Positions 52,486-63,200 of a DNA stretch of 64,000 bases are shown piece after piece (positions within the stretch are counted from its first letter, which is position 1; each line of letters starts with the position of its first letter). The stretch is taken from the NCBI RefSeq assembly GCF_018866325.1, contig NZ_CP076457.1:1-64000 (forward strand). Direction: 5' to 3'. The notes beneath the pieces were generated by a model. The model saw only the letters and a program-made list of their open reading frames with translations, ran no database searches and was not told where the DNA came from. Position numbers and translations under genes: made by a program. Source of the DNA: Streptomyces sp. YPW6 (GTDB lineage: Bacteria; Actinomycetota; Actinomycetes; Streptomycetales; Streptomycetaceae).

Positions 52486-53376
52486 TCATGTCCCATGGTG
52501 CTGCGTGCGCGTGCCGCCGGGGAGGCGTGGATGGATGTGCTGGTGGTGGAGCCGCGGGTCGAAGGGTTCCCACTCGGTGAGGGCGAGATCTGCGGCTGAG
52601 GAGGTGGCGTGGCTGGAGCAGTGCTGGTGACGCCATCGCAACTGCTCGGTATAGGGCAAGTGCGTCAGGTCGTAGACGGCCATCCTGCCCACGGAGAGAG
52701 AAGGGGGCTGGCGGCTGAGGGGGGTGGTGAGGAGCAGGCTCCAGATGCCGGGTGGGGCGTGGTCGTCGAGGACGGGGCGTGTGCAGCGGTGCCGCTGGCG
52801 GGTCTGGGCTACGCATTGGATGGCGTCGACCGGGTGGCTGGCGATGTAGCGGACGCTGAGAAGCTGAGCGATGGGCCGGGCCGGTCGGCAGGATTCGGCG
52901 GCCTCGGGTGCAGGTGGGGTGGCCCGTGTGGTGGGGGCGCCGTTGTTGATCAGGCGGCGGGTGTGCAGGGCGAGGTGGCGGCGCAGCTCGGCGAGCTGTG
53001 GAGTGAGGGCTGCGGGAGCGCTGCGTGCGGGGCACGGGGCGGTGTGCGGGATGCGGCACCACGGGGTGCCGTCGTGGGCGGGGTGGGCGATGCCTGAGCT
53101 AACGTGCCAGCGGCTGACGGCAGGGACAGCGGCGGCGGGGAGTTCTCGGGGGTGGAGCCCCACGGCTCGGGCGTCGGCGTCCGTGCGGGGGTGCCAGTCG
53201 ACGCGGTTGCCGCAGTCAGGGCAGCGGCCGGACTGCGCGCTGCGGACGAGACGGGTGGAGCTGTCGGGGGCGACGCGCAGGGACCGTGAGCGTGGGGAGC
53301 GGGCAGGGGTGCCGTCCCACCGGCGAGGGGATGAGGCGTTGGCGGAGCACATGGCGGTGAAGGTGGCAGGTGACAC
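52486..53376 (-). CDS. DUF6083 domain protein
   Basis: The frame gives 296 residues from GTG 53376; an ATG at 53352 is an alternative. A Cys pair (RCPDCGNRVDWHP) is followed by VGLHPRELPAAAVP, SRWHVSSGIAHPAHDG and PWCRIPHTAPCPA, the pattern of DUF6083 proteins, which probably bind zinc. Function unknown. The C-terminal half is a second, His/Arg-rich region. It lies upstream of the UvrD-like gene on the same strand, with 82 bases between its stop and the helicase start. Confidence 0.7.
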   Translation of the reverse strand: MSPATFTAMCSANASSPRRWDGTPARSPRSRSLRVAPDSSTRLVRSAQSGRCPDCGNRVDWHPRTDADARAVGLHPRELPAAAVPAVSRWHVSSGIAHPAHDGTPWCRIPHTAPCPARSAPAALTPQLAELRRHLALHTRRLINNGAPTTRATPPAPEAAESCRPARPIAQLLSVRYIASHPVDAIQCVAQTRQRHRCTRPVLDDHAPPGIWSLLLTTPLSRQPPSLSVGRMAVYDLTHLPYTEQLRWRHQHCSSHATSSAADLALTEWEPFDPRLHHQHIHPRLPGGTRTQHHGT

Positions 53377-53496
53377 GCCGGTACTGCGGGGAGCGTGCCG
53401 GTGTGTCCTGCGGACGGCCCAACGGAAGGGAACCTGTGTGCGGTCTCTCGCGCACGAGTGCCTTTTGGTGACTGGATCGGGTGATCTCCCGGGCCA

Positions 53497-53772
53497 CTAC
53501 ACAGGGCGGTCAGGGGCGGGCTCGGCCGGGGGTTCGTGGCCTTCGCAGAGGCGGGCGAAGAGGTGGTCGACGGGGACGTCGAGGGCGTGGGCGATGGCGT
53601 GCCAGGTCTTGAGTGAGCCGATGGTTCGGCCTTGCTCGATTTCGATGAGGGTGCGCCTGGCCAGGCCGGTTCGGTGGGCGAGCTCGTCGTAGGTCCAGCC
53701 GCGTTCGCTCCTCAGCCGTGCCAGCTCCAGGCGGAGGGCGGTGAGGTTCGGGTCGGGCGGGAAGATCGTCAC
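53497..53772 (-). CDS. Small XRE-family repressor-like protein
   Basis: This protein has 91 residues from GTG 53772. It is a classical helix-turn-helix protein: TALRLELARLRSERGWTYD, ELAHRTGLARRTLIEIEQG and AIAHALDVPVDHLF. The frame is open upstream to 53844, but those codons overlap an operator-like array, so the shorter start is preferred. It probably controls the divergent gene at 53952 and itself. Confidence 0.75.
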   Translation of the reverse strand: MTIFPPDPNLTALRLELARLRSERGWTYDELAHRTGLARRTLIEIEQGRTIGSLKTWHAIAHALDVPVDHLFARLCEGHEPPAEPAPDRPV

Positions 53773-53786
53773 CTGACCATCCGAAG

Positions 53787-53869
53787 GTGCAGACACCTGC
53801 CCTGTCAGTGCAGACCTCTGCCCTATTTCCGCAGGTCGCCGCACTTCCGGGTAGGGCAGAGGTCTGCAC
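53787..53869. promoter_or_regulatory. Array of three 17-bp operator-like boxes
   Basis: Box 1 GTGCAGACACCTGCCCT (53787-53803), box 2 GTGCAGACCTCTGCCCT (53808-53824) and box 3, the exact reverse complement of box 2 (53853-53869). Each box holds a GCAGA-N2-TCTGC dyad (one mismatch in box 1). Boxes 1 and 2 are 21 bp apart, two helical turns. The array fills the divergent promoter between the XRE gene and the gene at 53952. Confidence 0.75.
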
Positions 53870-53951
53870 TACGGTGTGCTGCCGCCCCACTCCACCAGCC
53901 CACTGCACCAGCAGATCAAGCTCGCCGAGCACCAGGAGAAAGACCGATCAG

Positions 53952-55016
53952 ATGAGGCTCTGCACGACGCACCCGGTGGTGCGACGCATCTGGACCGTGG
54001 AGCTGCGCCCTGAACACGGAGGGACCATGCTGAGCTGCCTGCAGTGCTCGCCCTCCGCTCCGACCATGCGGACCGCGCCGTCCCAGGCACTGACCCACCT
54101 GGCCGCTCACGCCCGCCATGACTTCCTGCCCAGGCACCTTCGGACCTGCCAGTGCCACTCACACGGCTGCCGGTGGCACTCACGCCACCGCGGCTGCGCC
54201 GGGCCCGTCCTGCTCGTCCTCACCCGCGAGCTCGGCGGCCGGCTCTGGCGGCTCGCCGACACCTGCGCCGCCTGCGCGGCAGCCACTGACCATGCCGCGG
54301 TCGTGCCCGACACCGTCCTCGCCACGGCCTCTCCGGCAGCGTCGGTGAAACAGATCCGGCAACAGCAGCGCCGGAGAGCTCCGCACGGCCCCTCGGAGCA
54401 AGTGCGCGCGCGGGAGATGCTCAGCTATCTGGCTGCTGCTCTTCCCGCCCGGACCAGTGCGGCTGCTCGCCTGCTGGCCCTGCAGTGCGCCCTGCGTTCC
54501 ACCACCGCCGGGAAGGTGAACATCCCCGCCGGGTTGATCCGCGGTATGCGGCTTGCTTCGGAGCCGTCTGCGTTCACCGAACTGGAGGCTGCCGGCTGGC
54601 TGCGCTCCCCCACCGGTCCGACGCACACAGGTACCTCGATGGAACTCCTGGACACCGCGGTGCGGATGCAGGCGCCGGCTCGCGCAGACCGTGCCCGGGC
54701 GGCCAACTGGATCCTGCGTATCTGCCAGATGGGCGAGATCCGCCAACTAGGAGCCTCCCCGCGTCTGCTGGCACTGGCGCTTGCCGCGCACCCCCCGGAC
54801 GAAGCAGGCACGCCAGCAGCCGAGCAGGAAGTCCTCGCGCGCATGTGCGGCCTCCCGCTCCAAGAGCTCACCCCCTTGCTCGACATGCTCGTCGCCACCC
54901 GCTTCCTGCGCTCCTGGGCGCACGGCACTGTCCCCGAAGACCTGCACTGGGAGCTCGCCCGGCACAACCACCTCACCGGCAGCTCCTCAGGCCTTGAGTC
55001 CGACCGTGTGACCTGA
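53952..55016 (+). CDS. Hypothetical protein with Cys/His-rich N-terminus, partner of the XRE repressor
   Basis: This protein has 354 residues from ATG 53952; the frame is open upstream through the operator array, which is not credible coding. The first 110 residues contain many Cys and His (LSCLQCSP, RTCQCHSHGCRWHSRHRGC, DTCAACAA), probably binding zinc. The rest is helical, with a winged-helix-like region around KVNIPAGLIRGMRLASEP. I do not recognise the family. It is divergent from, and probably repressed by, the XRE protein through the boxes at 53787-53869. Confidence 0.65.
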   Translation: MRLCTTHPVVRRIWTVELRPEHGGTMLSCLQCSPSAPTMRTAPSQALTHLAAHARHDFLPRHLRTCQCHSHGCRWHSRHRGCAGPVLLVLTRELGGRLWRLADTCAACAAATDHAAVVPDTVLATASPAASVKQIRQQQRRRAPHGPSEQVRAREMLSYLAAALPARTSAAARLLALQCALRSTTAGKVNIPAGLIRGMRLASEPSAFTELEAAGWLRSPTGPTHTGTSMELLDTAVRMQAPARADRARAANWILRICQMGEIRQLGASPRLLALALAAHPPDEAGTPAAEQEVLARMCGLPLQELTPLLDMLVATRFLRSWAHGTVPEDLHWELARHNHLTGSSSGLESDRVT

Positions 55017-55300
55017 CGTACCGGCCCGGCTGAAGACACTGGTCCAGAGTGATCCCCACAATCTTCCGCTCGGCCAACAGACGGCCTTGGCTCCACTCCT
55101 CCAGCACCGCTTGCCTGCACCGCCTATCCCGGACTCTGCTGCGCGGACTTCCTTTCCTCCTGAGTCCGGCCGGGGCTCGAGTTCCGGCCGGACCGCTGAG
55201 AAATCACAGCCCTGGATGTCACAGCACGACCGGCCGCCAGCACTAGTTAACGTGGGCCCGCCCGGGCGCCGCCAATGCTCGAAGAGGCAGGAGCGCAAGG

Positions 55301-55519
55301 GTGGATCCGGTGTTGATCACGAGCGTAGCGATCGTGTTTCTGGGTGCTGTGAGCAGTACCCTGCGGTTCGCTCGAAAGCGGCTGAAGCATGAAGTAGGGC
55401 TTCATGTGTCCAGGCTCCTCGCCGAACACGCTCACAACAGCCTCCGTGCCCCCTCGGCTCGCTGCGGCTCAGGCTGCCTTGCGGAGGTCGGGGTGAGCCG
55501 TCATGGAGGACGCGGCTGA
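55301..55519 (+). CDS. Possible small membrane protein (72 aa)
   Basis: From GTG 55301 the product begins with one hydrophobic helix (PVLITSVAIVFLGAVSS) and a basic helix; the second half is less protein-like. AGGAG and AAGG lie upstream. It may be a truncated gene. The regions 55017-55300 and 55520-55653 hold no other gene I can support. Confidence 0.35.
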   Translation: MDPVLITSVAIVFLGAVSSTLRFARKRLKHEVGLHVSRLLAEHAHNSLRAPSARCGSGCLAEVGVSRHGGRG

Positions 55520-55653
55520 ACTTCGGGTGAGTGGCTTCGTTCATTTCCTGGGACAGCGTTTGTCGACCGGTTCCGGAGTCAGTCGGTGATCAACGGACCC
55601 GTGGATGTCGATGAGAAATGACGGCACTGTCATGGTCGGGGCATGGGGGCGGC

Positions 55654-56085
55654 TCAGCGGGGATCCGAAGCCGTTCGGTGCTGAAGAATCTGAGTGCTCC
55701 AGGTGTCCACCACGGGACTGCGGCGGTAGAAGACGTTCGGCTGTACTGGGTCACACGTCACCAGCAGGATGTCTCCCTGGTCGAGCACAACCTTCCGCTC
55801 GACTCGTGTGGGACCTGGACGGCGGACCCGCTCGACCTCAAGGTGCAGCGAGTACGAGCCTGGGGGCAAGGGGAAGAAGCGGACCGTTCGGAAGGTGGTC
55901 CGATCAACACTGCAGAGGTGACGCCCGTTTGCAGTGACAGACAAGACGCACCACTTGGGCGACATGCTCCGGGGAGGATCGCGTAGGTCTGCCTGGAGAA
56001 GCAGTCCGGTCAGGCATCGACGGCGGGCCCTGTGGACCAGGTAGCGGGAACGCCACTTCAGTCGACCGTCGAAGACGCTGTTCAT
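55654..56085 (-). CDS. Hypothetical strand-rich protein (143 aa)
   Basis: From ATG 56085: an arginine-rich start, then WCVLSVTANGRHLCSVDR, RFFPLPPGSYSLHLEVE and KVVLDQGDILLVTCDP, which suggest a small beta-sandwich. No family recognised. The frame is open upstream to 56157. Not clearly linked to neighbours. Confidence 0.5.
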   Translation of the reverse strand: MNSVFDGRLKWRSRYLVHRARRRCLTGLLLQADLRDPPRSMSPKWCVLSVTANGRHLCSVDRTTFRTVRFFPLPPGSYSLHLEVERVRRPGPTRVERKVVLDQGDILLVTCDPVQPNVFYRRSPVVDTWSTQILQHRTASDPR

Positions 56086-56279
56086 CTGCACCGCACTGCT
56101 GCCCACTGTGCCTCCATCTGCAAGCTGGTCAGGGCACCTGGCCACCCAGGCTGGCACGGGTGTGTTGGAAGGAAAAGTGCCCTGACCGGCAGGCGGACTC
56201 GCAGAAGACTGCCGGCAGCAGCCGTGATCGCAGCGGGAAGTCAGCCGGCCTTGACGGTGTCCTCAGCCCGTGCTTGAGC

Positions 56280-57000
56280 TGCCCCGAGTTTCGTAGAGTC
56301 CGATCTTGATTGGTTCAGGCGGACTGCGGGATTTGCTCGTGGCTCCGCCAGAAGGCTTCTTCGTACTCGGCCGGCGGAACGTAGTCGAGCGCGGAGTGAA
56401 GACGCTCCTCGTTGTACCAGGTGATCCACTGGAAGATCGCCCGCTCGACCTGGTCGACGTCCTTCCAGGGGCCCTGCATCTCGATCAGCTCGGCCTTGAA
56501 GGTGCCGTTCAGGGCCTCGGCCATCGCGTTGTCGTACGAGTCCGCGACCGAGCCGGCCGACGCGGAGGCGCCGATGTCGGCGAGCCGGTCGGTATACCGA
56601 ATTGACACGTATTGCGACCCGCGGTCGCTGTGATGCATCAGCCCGGAGTCCTTCTTGATCCTCCGCCTCCACAGCGCCATCTCCATTGCGTCCAGCGGGA
56701 GTTCGGTCCGCATGTGGTTCGCGACCTGCCAGCCGACGATCATCCGCGAGTACACGTCCAGGACGAACGCCACATACGCCCATCCCGACCAGGTGCGGAC
56801 ATAGGTCATGTCCGCCACCCACAGCTGATCCGGCCGCGAGGCGGTGAAGTCGCGGTCGACCAGGTCCGGCGGACGCGGCGCCGACGGCTCCGGAACCGTG
56901 GTCCGGCGCCGCCGGCCACGAATGACGCCCTCCAGGCCCAGCTCGACCATCAGCCGCTCGACGGTATCTCCCCGCTCGTTCCTGACGACATCGCAACCCC
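56280..57000 (-). mobile_element. IS3-family element remnant (5' end lost)
   Basis: The element retains the 3' part of its transposase gene and a plausible end beginning TGCCCCGAGTTTCGTAGAGT at about 56280. Upstream of about 57000 the similarity to an IS3 OrfB stops, and neither the start of OrfB nor OrfA is present. No matching left inverted repeat was seen, so it is a dead fragment. Confidence 0.6.
56315..56950 (-). pseudogene. Truncated IS3 OrfB transposase
   Basis: The frame gives 211 residues from an internal ATG; coding similarity extends upstream to about 57000 (RNERGDTVERL). The integrase core is visible: LWVADMTYVRTWSGWAY (first Asp), HHSDRGSQYVS (second Asp) and DNAMAEALNGTFKAELI (Glu), then WYNEERLHSALDYVPP. 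The catalytic triad is present, but the helix-turn-helix and N-terminal region are gone. Confidence 0.8.
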
Positions 57001-57240
57001 CGACTTCGCCGTATCCAATTGATCACAGATAGTGATGCATGGGGGCGGGGTTGAGCGCAAGAGCACCACCGGGTGACAACGCGCGACCTTTGAGTCACCG
57101 CGTCACAGGAACCAACTCGCCAGCAGTCCTCACGGCTGCAGTCCCCGCGGCCGCGCGGGCTGCCGGGACTGCTGGGGACCCGGTCGTACTCCATCCCAGG
57201 ACCATGCCTGTAAGGCACCGGGGCTGTCCCGCTCCATGTC

Positions 57241-57400
57241 GGTGCGGTCTACGAGCGAGCGTATGCGCGGTCGACGGCGGCGAAGGCTGCCACGCCCGCG
57301 ACCGACCCGCGCTTCCCGCACGGCCCGCTGGCCGTCCTGGACGGTGACGGCTCCGCGTACGCGGTGGGGCAGCGTTGGCCTGGGCCGCCTGGGCGGAGAC
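57241..57400 (+). pseudogene. Short remnant resembling tap
   Basis: The plus frame reads an A/T/P-rich linker, then FPHGPLAVLDGDGSAYAVG. This parallels the Tap sequence AHGPLLVLDADDERQVTGYG after its own A/P-rich linker. A shifted frame continues ALAWAAWAE, similar to Tap LVEWALAEA. Too short to be sure. The rest of 57001-57646 shows no intact gene. Confidence 0.35.
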
Positions 57401-57646
57401 CAACTCACCACCCAGCCCCACCGCTCGGTGTGCCAGCGCCTCCAGTTCTGACGTGGAACCAGCTCGCCCGCGACTTCGGCCCGCTGACCGGACTGGCCGC
57501 CGACCGCCGCATCGGCGACGGTCGGCGCTGACTGCGCAGCCCGAGCAGCGTGGTGTGGGCCTGGTGCCCTCTGATGTCCTCGGTGCGGCGGAACGTCGGT
57601 GGACCAGCCGGGTAGCGGCCTTGCCCTTGCGCTCGGGTCGGGCCGA

Positions 57647-59917
57647 CTACTTGAGGTAGATGAGGCCGTCGGTGGTGATACTCGGGCGCCCGGAGGTTCC
57701 GACGACGACGATCTTGATGCTGTGTTTCGAGCTGGAGCTCCAGGTCTTGGTCCAGATCGCGTCGCGGTACCTGGTGGTGGCCGACTTGAGGTCGATGGTG
57801 GCCGCTTTGACGCCGTCGACGTAGATGTGGGCCTGGCCTGAGGTGGTGGCGCGGGAGACGACCCAGGCCGCGGACCTGCCGGTAAAGGTCCAGGTGAGGC
57901 TGGCGTTCTTGGAGGCGCTGGAGTAGGACTTGCCGCCGAGGTAGCTGGTGGAGGACTTGGTGCTCCAGGTGCCGGACTTGACCGCGGCGCTCTCCTGCAT
58001 GATCACCGGGGTGCCCGAGACGGAGGAGGCCGCGGTGTTGCCGGCCTGGTCGTACGCGGTCATGGACCACGTTGTGGCCACCGTCGGTTTGGCGGTGTGG
58101 GCGGCGCTGGAGGTGGCCGGGGCGTAGGTCTTGGTGACCGGTGCGGTGAGGCGTACTTCCTTCAGGGCCGCGGTGTCGGTGGCCTTCCAGCTCAGGGTGA
58201 GGGGTACGGCGGTGGTGTTGACCGTGCCGGTGCGCAGGGCCAGTTTCGGTTTCGTGGTGTACGTGGGGGCTGTGGCCTCGGCGATCACGGTCGCGGCCGG
58301 GGTGGTGGTGGTCTTGCCGGACTGATGGGTGGCACGCACGCTGACTTTGCGGGTGCCCAGGGGCAGGGTCGTCTTGGCGGAGGTGGCGGTGCCGGGGGTG
58401 GTGGCGAGGCTCTTGCCGTCGACGAGCAGCTCGAACTGCTTGATCAGCGAAGCAGGAGTCGTGGCGGCCCAGTTCACGGTGATGCCGGCCTTGGTGTAGT
58501 ACGTCGAGCCGACAGTTCCCGCGCCGGTGACGGACTTGATGGCCAGTTCGGCGACCGATCCGCCCGCCCAGCCACGGATGGTGGGCAACTGGTTGTAGAA
58601 GGCATTGCCCGGGCACTGGGTGCTGTAGCTGTCGCGGTGGCCGTGCACGGTGGGAAAGGACAGCTGGGCGCCCTTGGGCCACGTCTTGCCGAAGTAGCTG
58701 CGGCCGCTGTCGCTGGCGGTGAGGGTGGTCGTGCCGATGGGGCTGACACCGTACTGGCCGAGTTTCCAAGCGGCGACCTGGGCGACCGAGGCCATCGCGG
58801 CCTGCGACGGGGCGGTGTCGGTGTACGTGCCGAGGACCGAGATACCGGCGGTTTCGGCGTTGAAGCCGTAGGCGTGCGCGCCCATCACCGGCCGGTCCAC
58901 GCCGCCCTTGCGGCCCTCGTAGACGGTGCCGCACTTGTCGACGAGGAAGTTGTAGCCGATGTCTTTCCAGCCGAGTTGCCTGACGTGATAGGCGTAGATG
59001 GCCCGTACGACCTTGGGAGCGTCCGCGCAGGCGTAGCTGTTGCTTTCGGCGGTGTGGTGCACGACGACTGCTTTGACCTTGCCGCCCCGCAGGTACCCGG
59101 GGGCCTCGGGGCTGATCGACTCGTCTGCGCCCCATCCGGCCCGGGCGGTGATGGGCGGGGTCGGCATCGAGGGGGTCGTCGTCGGAGCAGGAGTTGGGGA
59201 CGATGGAGTGCCGGACGTGACCGTCGGCGAGGGCACCACTGGCGGCGTGCTGCTCGGCGCCATGGTGGTGGGCGCGGGCTCACTCGCCGACGGCTCAACG
59301 CTCGGTTCGTCACTGGCCGAGGGCTCAGGCGTCACCGTGACGCTCGGCTCGGGCTCCACGGACTGCGATGGTGACGGCTCGTCGCTCTCCTCGGCGCTGA
59401 AGGCCGCCGGTTCCATGGCGGCCACCGTTCCCTTGCCGGGGTCGATCATGTCCAGGCGCAGTCCTGCGGGCAGCCCGGCAGACGTCTTCCCACCGGAACT
59501 GACCCGAACTTCGGCGCCGTTGGACGGGCCGACCCAGGCCGGCTCGGTTCCGCCGCGCGCTGCCCCGCTCTCGCCCTGCCCGCTGTCACCGTCCAGCCGC
59601 AGCCACCTCGACCACTGCCCGCCGTCGGCATCCCGGGTGCGGACTTCCACTGTTCCCGTGATTCTCACGGCCGGGTCGGTCCAGGTGATGCCGAGCATGC
59701 TGAACGGCTTCGCTTCGTCCTGCTTCAGTGATGCGCTGCGGCCGTCATCGCTTGCTCGCAGCGCGGCGGTGCGTGTATCTGCCTTCACAGGGCCGGGTTT
59801 GGCGTCCGCTCCGATGCTTCCCACGGGGCTGTGGGCCGCGGACTGGAACACCAGCACCCCGGATATGGCCGCCGCCACGGCAGCAGCCGTGCCCCCCACG
59901 ATTCTTCGCCGCTTCAC
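57647..59917 (-). CDS. Secreted peptidoglycan-recognition/N-acetylmuramoyl-L-alanine amidase protein
   Basis: This protein has 756 residues from GTG 59917. It has a signal peptide (AAAVAAAISGVLVFQSAAHS), an N-terminal beta domain (about 70-160), a long P/S/T/E-rich linker (about 175-255), then an amidase_2/PGRP domain: RAGWGADESI, VVVHHTAESN (zinc His), YNFLVDKCGTVYEGR and VHGHRDSYSTQCPG (second His and Cys). The C-terminal 300 residues are beta-rich repeats with K/T/S-rich sequence, probably cell-wall binding or surface exposed. It would cut the bond between muramic acid and the stem peptide. Divergent from the RHS gene at 60256. Confidence 0.88.
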   Translation of the reverse strand: MKRRRIVGGTAAAVAAAISGVLVFQSAAHSPVGSIGADAKPGPVKADTRTAALRASDDGRSASLKQDEAKPFSMLGITWTDPAVRITGTVEVRTRDADGGQWSRWLRLDGDSGQGESGAARGGTEPAWVGPSNGAEVRVSSGGKTSAGLPAGLRLDMIDPGKGTVAAMEPAAFSAEESDEPSPSQSVEPEPSVTVTPEPSASDEPSVEPSASEPAPTTMAPSSTPPVVPSPTVTSGTPSSPTPAPTTTPSMPTPPITARAGWGADESISPEAPGYLRGGKVKAVVVHHTAESNSYACADAPKVVRAIYAYHVRQLGWKDIGYNFLVDKCGTVYEGRKGGVDRPVMGAHAYGFNAETAGISVLGTYTDTAPSQAAMASVAQVAAWKLGQYGVSPIGTTTLTASDSGRSYFGKTWPKGAQLSFPTVHGHRDSYSTQCPGNAFYNQLPTIRGWAGGSVAELAIKSVTGAGTVGSTYYTKAGITVNWAATTPASLIKQFELLVDGKSLATTPGTATSAKTTLPLGTRKVSVRATHQSGKTTTTPAATVIAEATAPTYTTKPKLALRTGTVNTTAVPLTLSWKATDTAALKEVRLTAPVTKTYAPATSSAAHTAKPTVATTWSMTAYDQAGNTAASSVSGTPVIMQESAAVKSGTWSTKSSTSYLGGKSYSSASKNASLTWTFTGRSAAWVVSRATTSGQAHIYVDGVKAATIDLKSATTRYRDAIWTKTWSSSSKHSIKIVVVGTSGRPSITTDGLIYLK

Positions 59918-60255
59918 GCAGCCCCCACCCCTTCACCCGATCCGCCCGCACACGAGGACGGCAGAGCCCCAAGGCGCGCACGGCGCACGCCTGGAGGGAA
60001 CATACATCCCTCTCGCGGGCCCCTCGTGCCGACTCACACCAGGCTGAAGTGCCACCTTGCGCGGACGCATCCAGGGTGCAGCCGAAAAGGAAACGCTCAC
60101 CACACCAGACGCACAAGAGACGAACGTCACTTCATGTTCAGGAACTCCGAAGTCGATCTTGCCCCTCTTGTCTCAGTTATTCGTCTTTTCTCCCCCGGTA
60201 ACTTCACATCTGCATCACATGGGTGATGTAGATGTGTTTACGAGACCGAGGAATC

Positions 60256-63200
60256 ATGACGATGCATATACCTGCGCCGGAGGGGCGCGGGCGACCTTGG
60301 TCCAGGGGGAGTCTGCGCTACATAGCGGGGAGTCTGGCCTTGGCCCTGTCCGTCACGCTGCTCGACGGCACTATCGCGATGGCCACGCAGCGTCAGGCAC
60401 CTGCCGCACCGGAGAAGCCGGCGGCCGTCACGCAGGCCGCGGACGTCCCGTCCGCCCGCGTCGCCGCCCGGCTGTCAGGCAAGCGGGTCGAGGCGCTGTC
60501 GGAGCGCACGGAGACCTCCACGACCTGGGCAAACAAGGACGGATCGCTCACCACCGAGCTGACGGCCGGACCGGTCCGCTTCGAGGACGACACGACCGGC
60601 GACTGGCGCGACGTCGACCTCGACCTGGTGACGCTGGCCGGCGGCGGGGTAGAACCGAAGGCGCACCCGGAGGGGCTGAAGCTGGCCGGCCGCACCGGAA
60701 CCCCGCCCGCTTCGCTGAAGGCGGCACAGACGGCCAAGGCCACCGACCTGGTGACGCTCGGGGAGGGCGGCGAGCAGATCACGCTCCAGTGGAAGGGCGG
60801 CCTGCCCGCCCCAAAGCTCAACGGCAATCGGGCTGAGTACGTCAATGCCGTCCCCGGCGCGGACGTCGTGGTCGAGGCGACCCGTTCCGGGTTCGAGCAG
60901 TACGTCGAGATCAAGCAGAAGCCCACGACCGACGGCTACACCTACACGCTGCCGCTGAAGGCCAAAGGCTTGAAGGCCAAGCAGCAGGCCGACGGCAGCG
61001 TGGTCTTCACGGACAAGAAGAACAAGAAGACCGCGGTGATGCCCGCGCCGGTGATGTGGGACTCCACCGTCGACGAACGCTCCGGTGAGCACACCCGCCG
61101 CGTGCCGGTGGCGATGAAGGTCGTGAAGAAGGGGGCGGCCATCGACCTGGTCGTCACCCCCGACCCGGAGTTCCTCGCGGACCCCGCCACCAAGTACCCG
61201 GTCGTCGTCGACCCGTCGACGTCGGCGCTCTCCAACGTGTTCGACACCTACGTCCAGCAGGGCGAGACCCGCGACTGGTCCGGCGACACCGAACTCGACC
61301 TGGGCAACCCCGGCACGAAGAACGCCGACGGCACCTTCCGTACCGCCCGGTCGTTCATCTCCTGGAACACCGCCCCGATCTCCGACGCACTGGTGACGGA
61401 CGCCAAGCTGTCCCTGTGGAACTTCCACTCCGGCAACTACACCGGCTCCTCCTGCCCCACTCAGCCGTGGGAGGTGTGGTCCACCGGGGCCGCGTCGACC
61501 TCTTCCCGCTGGGCAGCGCCGAATCAGCCGGCGTGGACCGCGAAGAAGGCCACCTCCTCGGAAACCCGAGGTAACTCCTCCTGCTCGACCCAGCCCGACG
61601 GCTGGATCAACGCCAATGTGACCACGCTGGTGCAGGAGTGGGCCTCGGCCAAGGCCACCCGTGGCCACATGGGTCTGCGTGCCACGGACGAGAACATCAC
61701 GGGGCAGTGGAAGCGGGTCAACTCCGCCAACGCCGCCACCAACCCGCCCAAGCTGGTCGTCACCTACAACTACCGGCCCCGTACCGGTACCAAGCAGGAG
61801 GCCGGCCCGCCGTACTTCTCCTACGGCGGCGCCTACACCGTCAACACCCTCACCCCGACGCTGCGCGACACGTTCGTCGACGCCGACGGTGACAAGGTCA
61901 ACGGCACCTTCCAGGTCTTCGACAACGCCACCAACACGCAGGTCGGCGACGTCCTCGTCTCGAAGTACGTGCCCTCCGGGCAGGTCGCATCGGTAACCCT
62001 CCCCACGGGGATGCTCGCGGACGGCAAGACGTACAAGTTCCGTACCTCGCCCTATGACGGCAGTCACTACAACGTGGGCTGGTCGGCATGGAAGACGTTC
62101 ACCGTCGACACGAAGGCGCCCTCGGCGCCCACGAAGATCGTCTCGACCGACTACCCGTCGGGCAAGTGGGTCAAGGGCACCGGGCAGGCCGGCGCGTTCA
62201 CCGTCACGCCGCCCACCGGAAGCGACCACAACTGGCTCGAATGGTCCCTCGACGGTGTGACCTGGACCAAGGCCGCCACCGGGGGCTCCAGCACCGACAA
62301 GGCCATCAGCCTCACCCCGCCGAAGGACGGCACCCACACCCTCCAGGTGAGGGCAGTCGACAAGGCCGACAACAAGTCCGAGGCCATCGACTACACCTTC
62401 CACGCAGGCCCCGGCGGGTTCATCCAGCCCTCCGATGGTGAACGCACCGTACGCCGTCTGCCCTTGGCCGCCGAGGCAGACGCCGCCAAGTACGACAGCG
62501 TCTCCTTCTCCTGGCGCCGCTCGGAAGCCGACTCGTGGGTGAAGGTCCCGGCGACCGACGTCACCTCAGGCGGAACCCCCCTCACGGCCTGGCCGGTCCC
62601 GATAACGGGCGGCAAGAACGCCCCGTTGGTCTGGAACACGACAAGCACCGTCGACCCCGACGGCAACGTGCAACTCAAAGCCGACTTCACCGGCCCAAAC
62701 TCAGCCACCGGCTCCACCGAACCCCTGACCGTAGTGGTCGACCGCAATGGTGACGGAGCATCCGCAATTGAGGTCGGACCGGGCATGGTGAATCCGATCA
62801 CCGGTGACTACGAGCTTTCAGGTAGTGACGCCTCAGCCCATGACATGTCGATCTCCAGGACGTCCTCCTCTCGAGTCCCGGACAAGGGGGCGAAGCAGGA
62901 CGGGCAGATCCCCATCTTCGGCAAGGAGTGGGTCAGCGGCGTCGCCGCAGAGGTCGGCGACTCCGACTACTCGCACCTGCGCAGCACCTCGCCCACGGTG
63001 GTCGCCCTCGTTGGGTCCGATGGAGGCGAACAACATTTCAGCGCGAACGCGGCGAAGAGCGGCTGGATTCCCGAGCCCGGGTTGGAGCACCTGACCCTTC
63101 AGGGCAGCGTCGCAGGTTCGTTCACCCTCACCGACAACGACGGCACAGTCACAACCTTCAAGAAGGCTGACGCTGCAGCAACTACCTGGCAGGTCTCCAG

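Noticed and set aside
53787..53951. Coding extension of the 53952 gene through the operator array
   Set aside because: The region is filled by regulatory boxes and translates to a Cys/Pro/Ser-rich sequence without a ribosome site.
57405..59135. 576-codon minus-strand frame inside the amidase region
   Set aside because: Same strand but out of frame with the PGRP amidase, whose zinc ligands and signal peptide are in the 57647-59917 frame.
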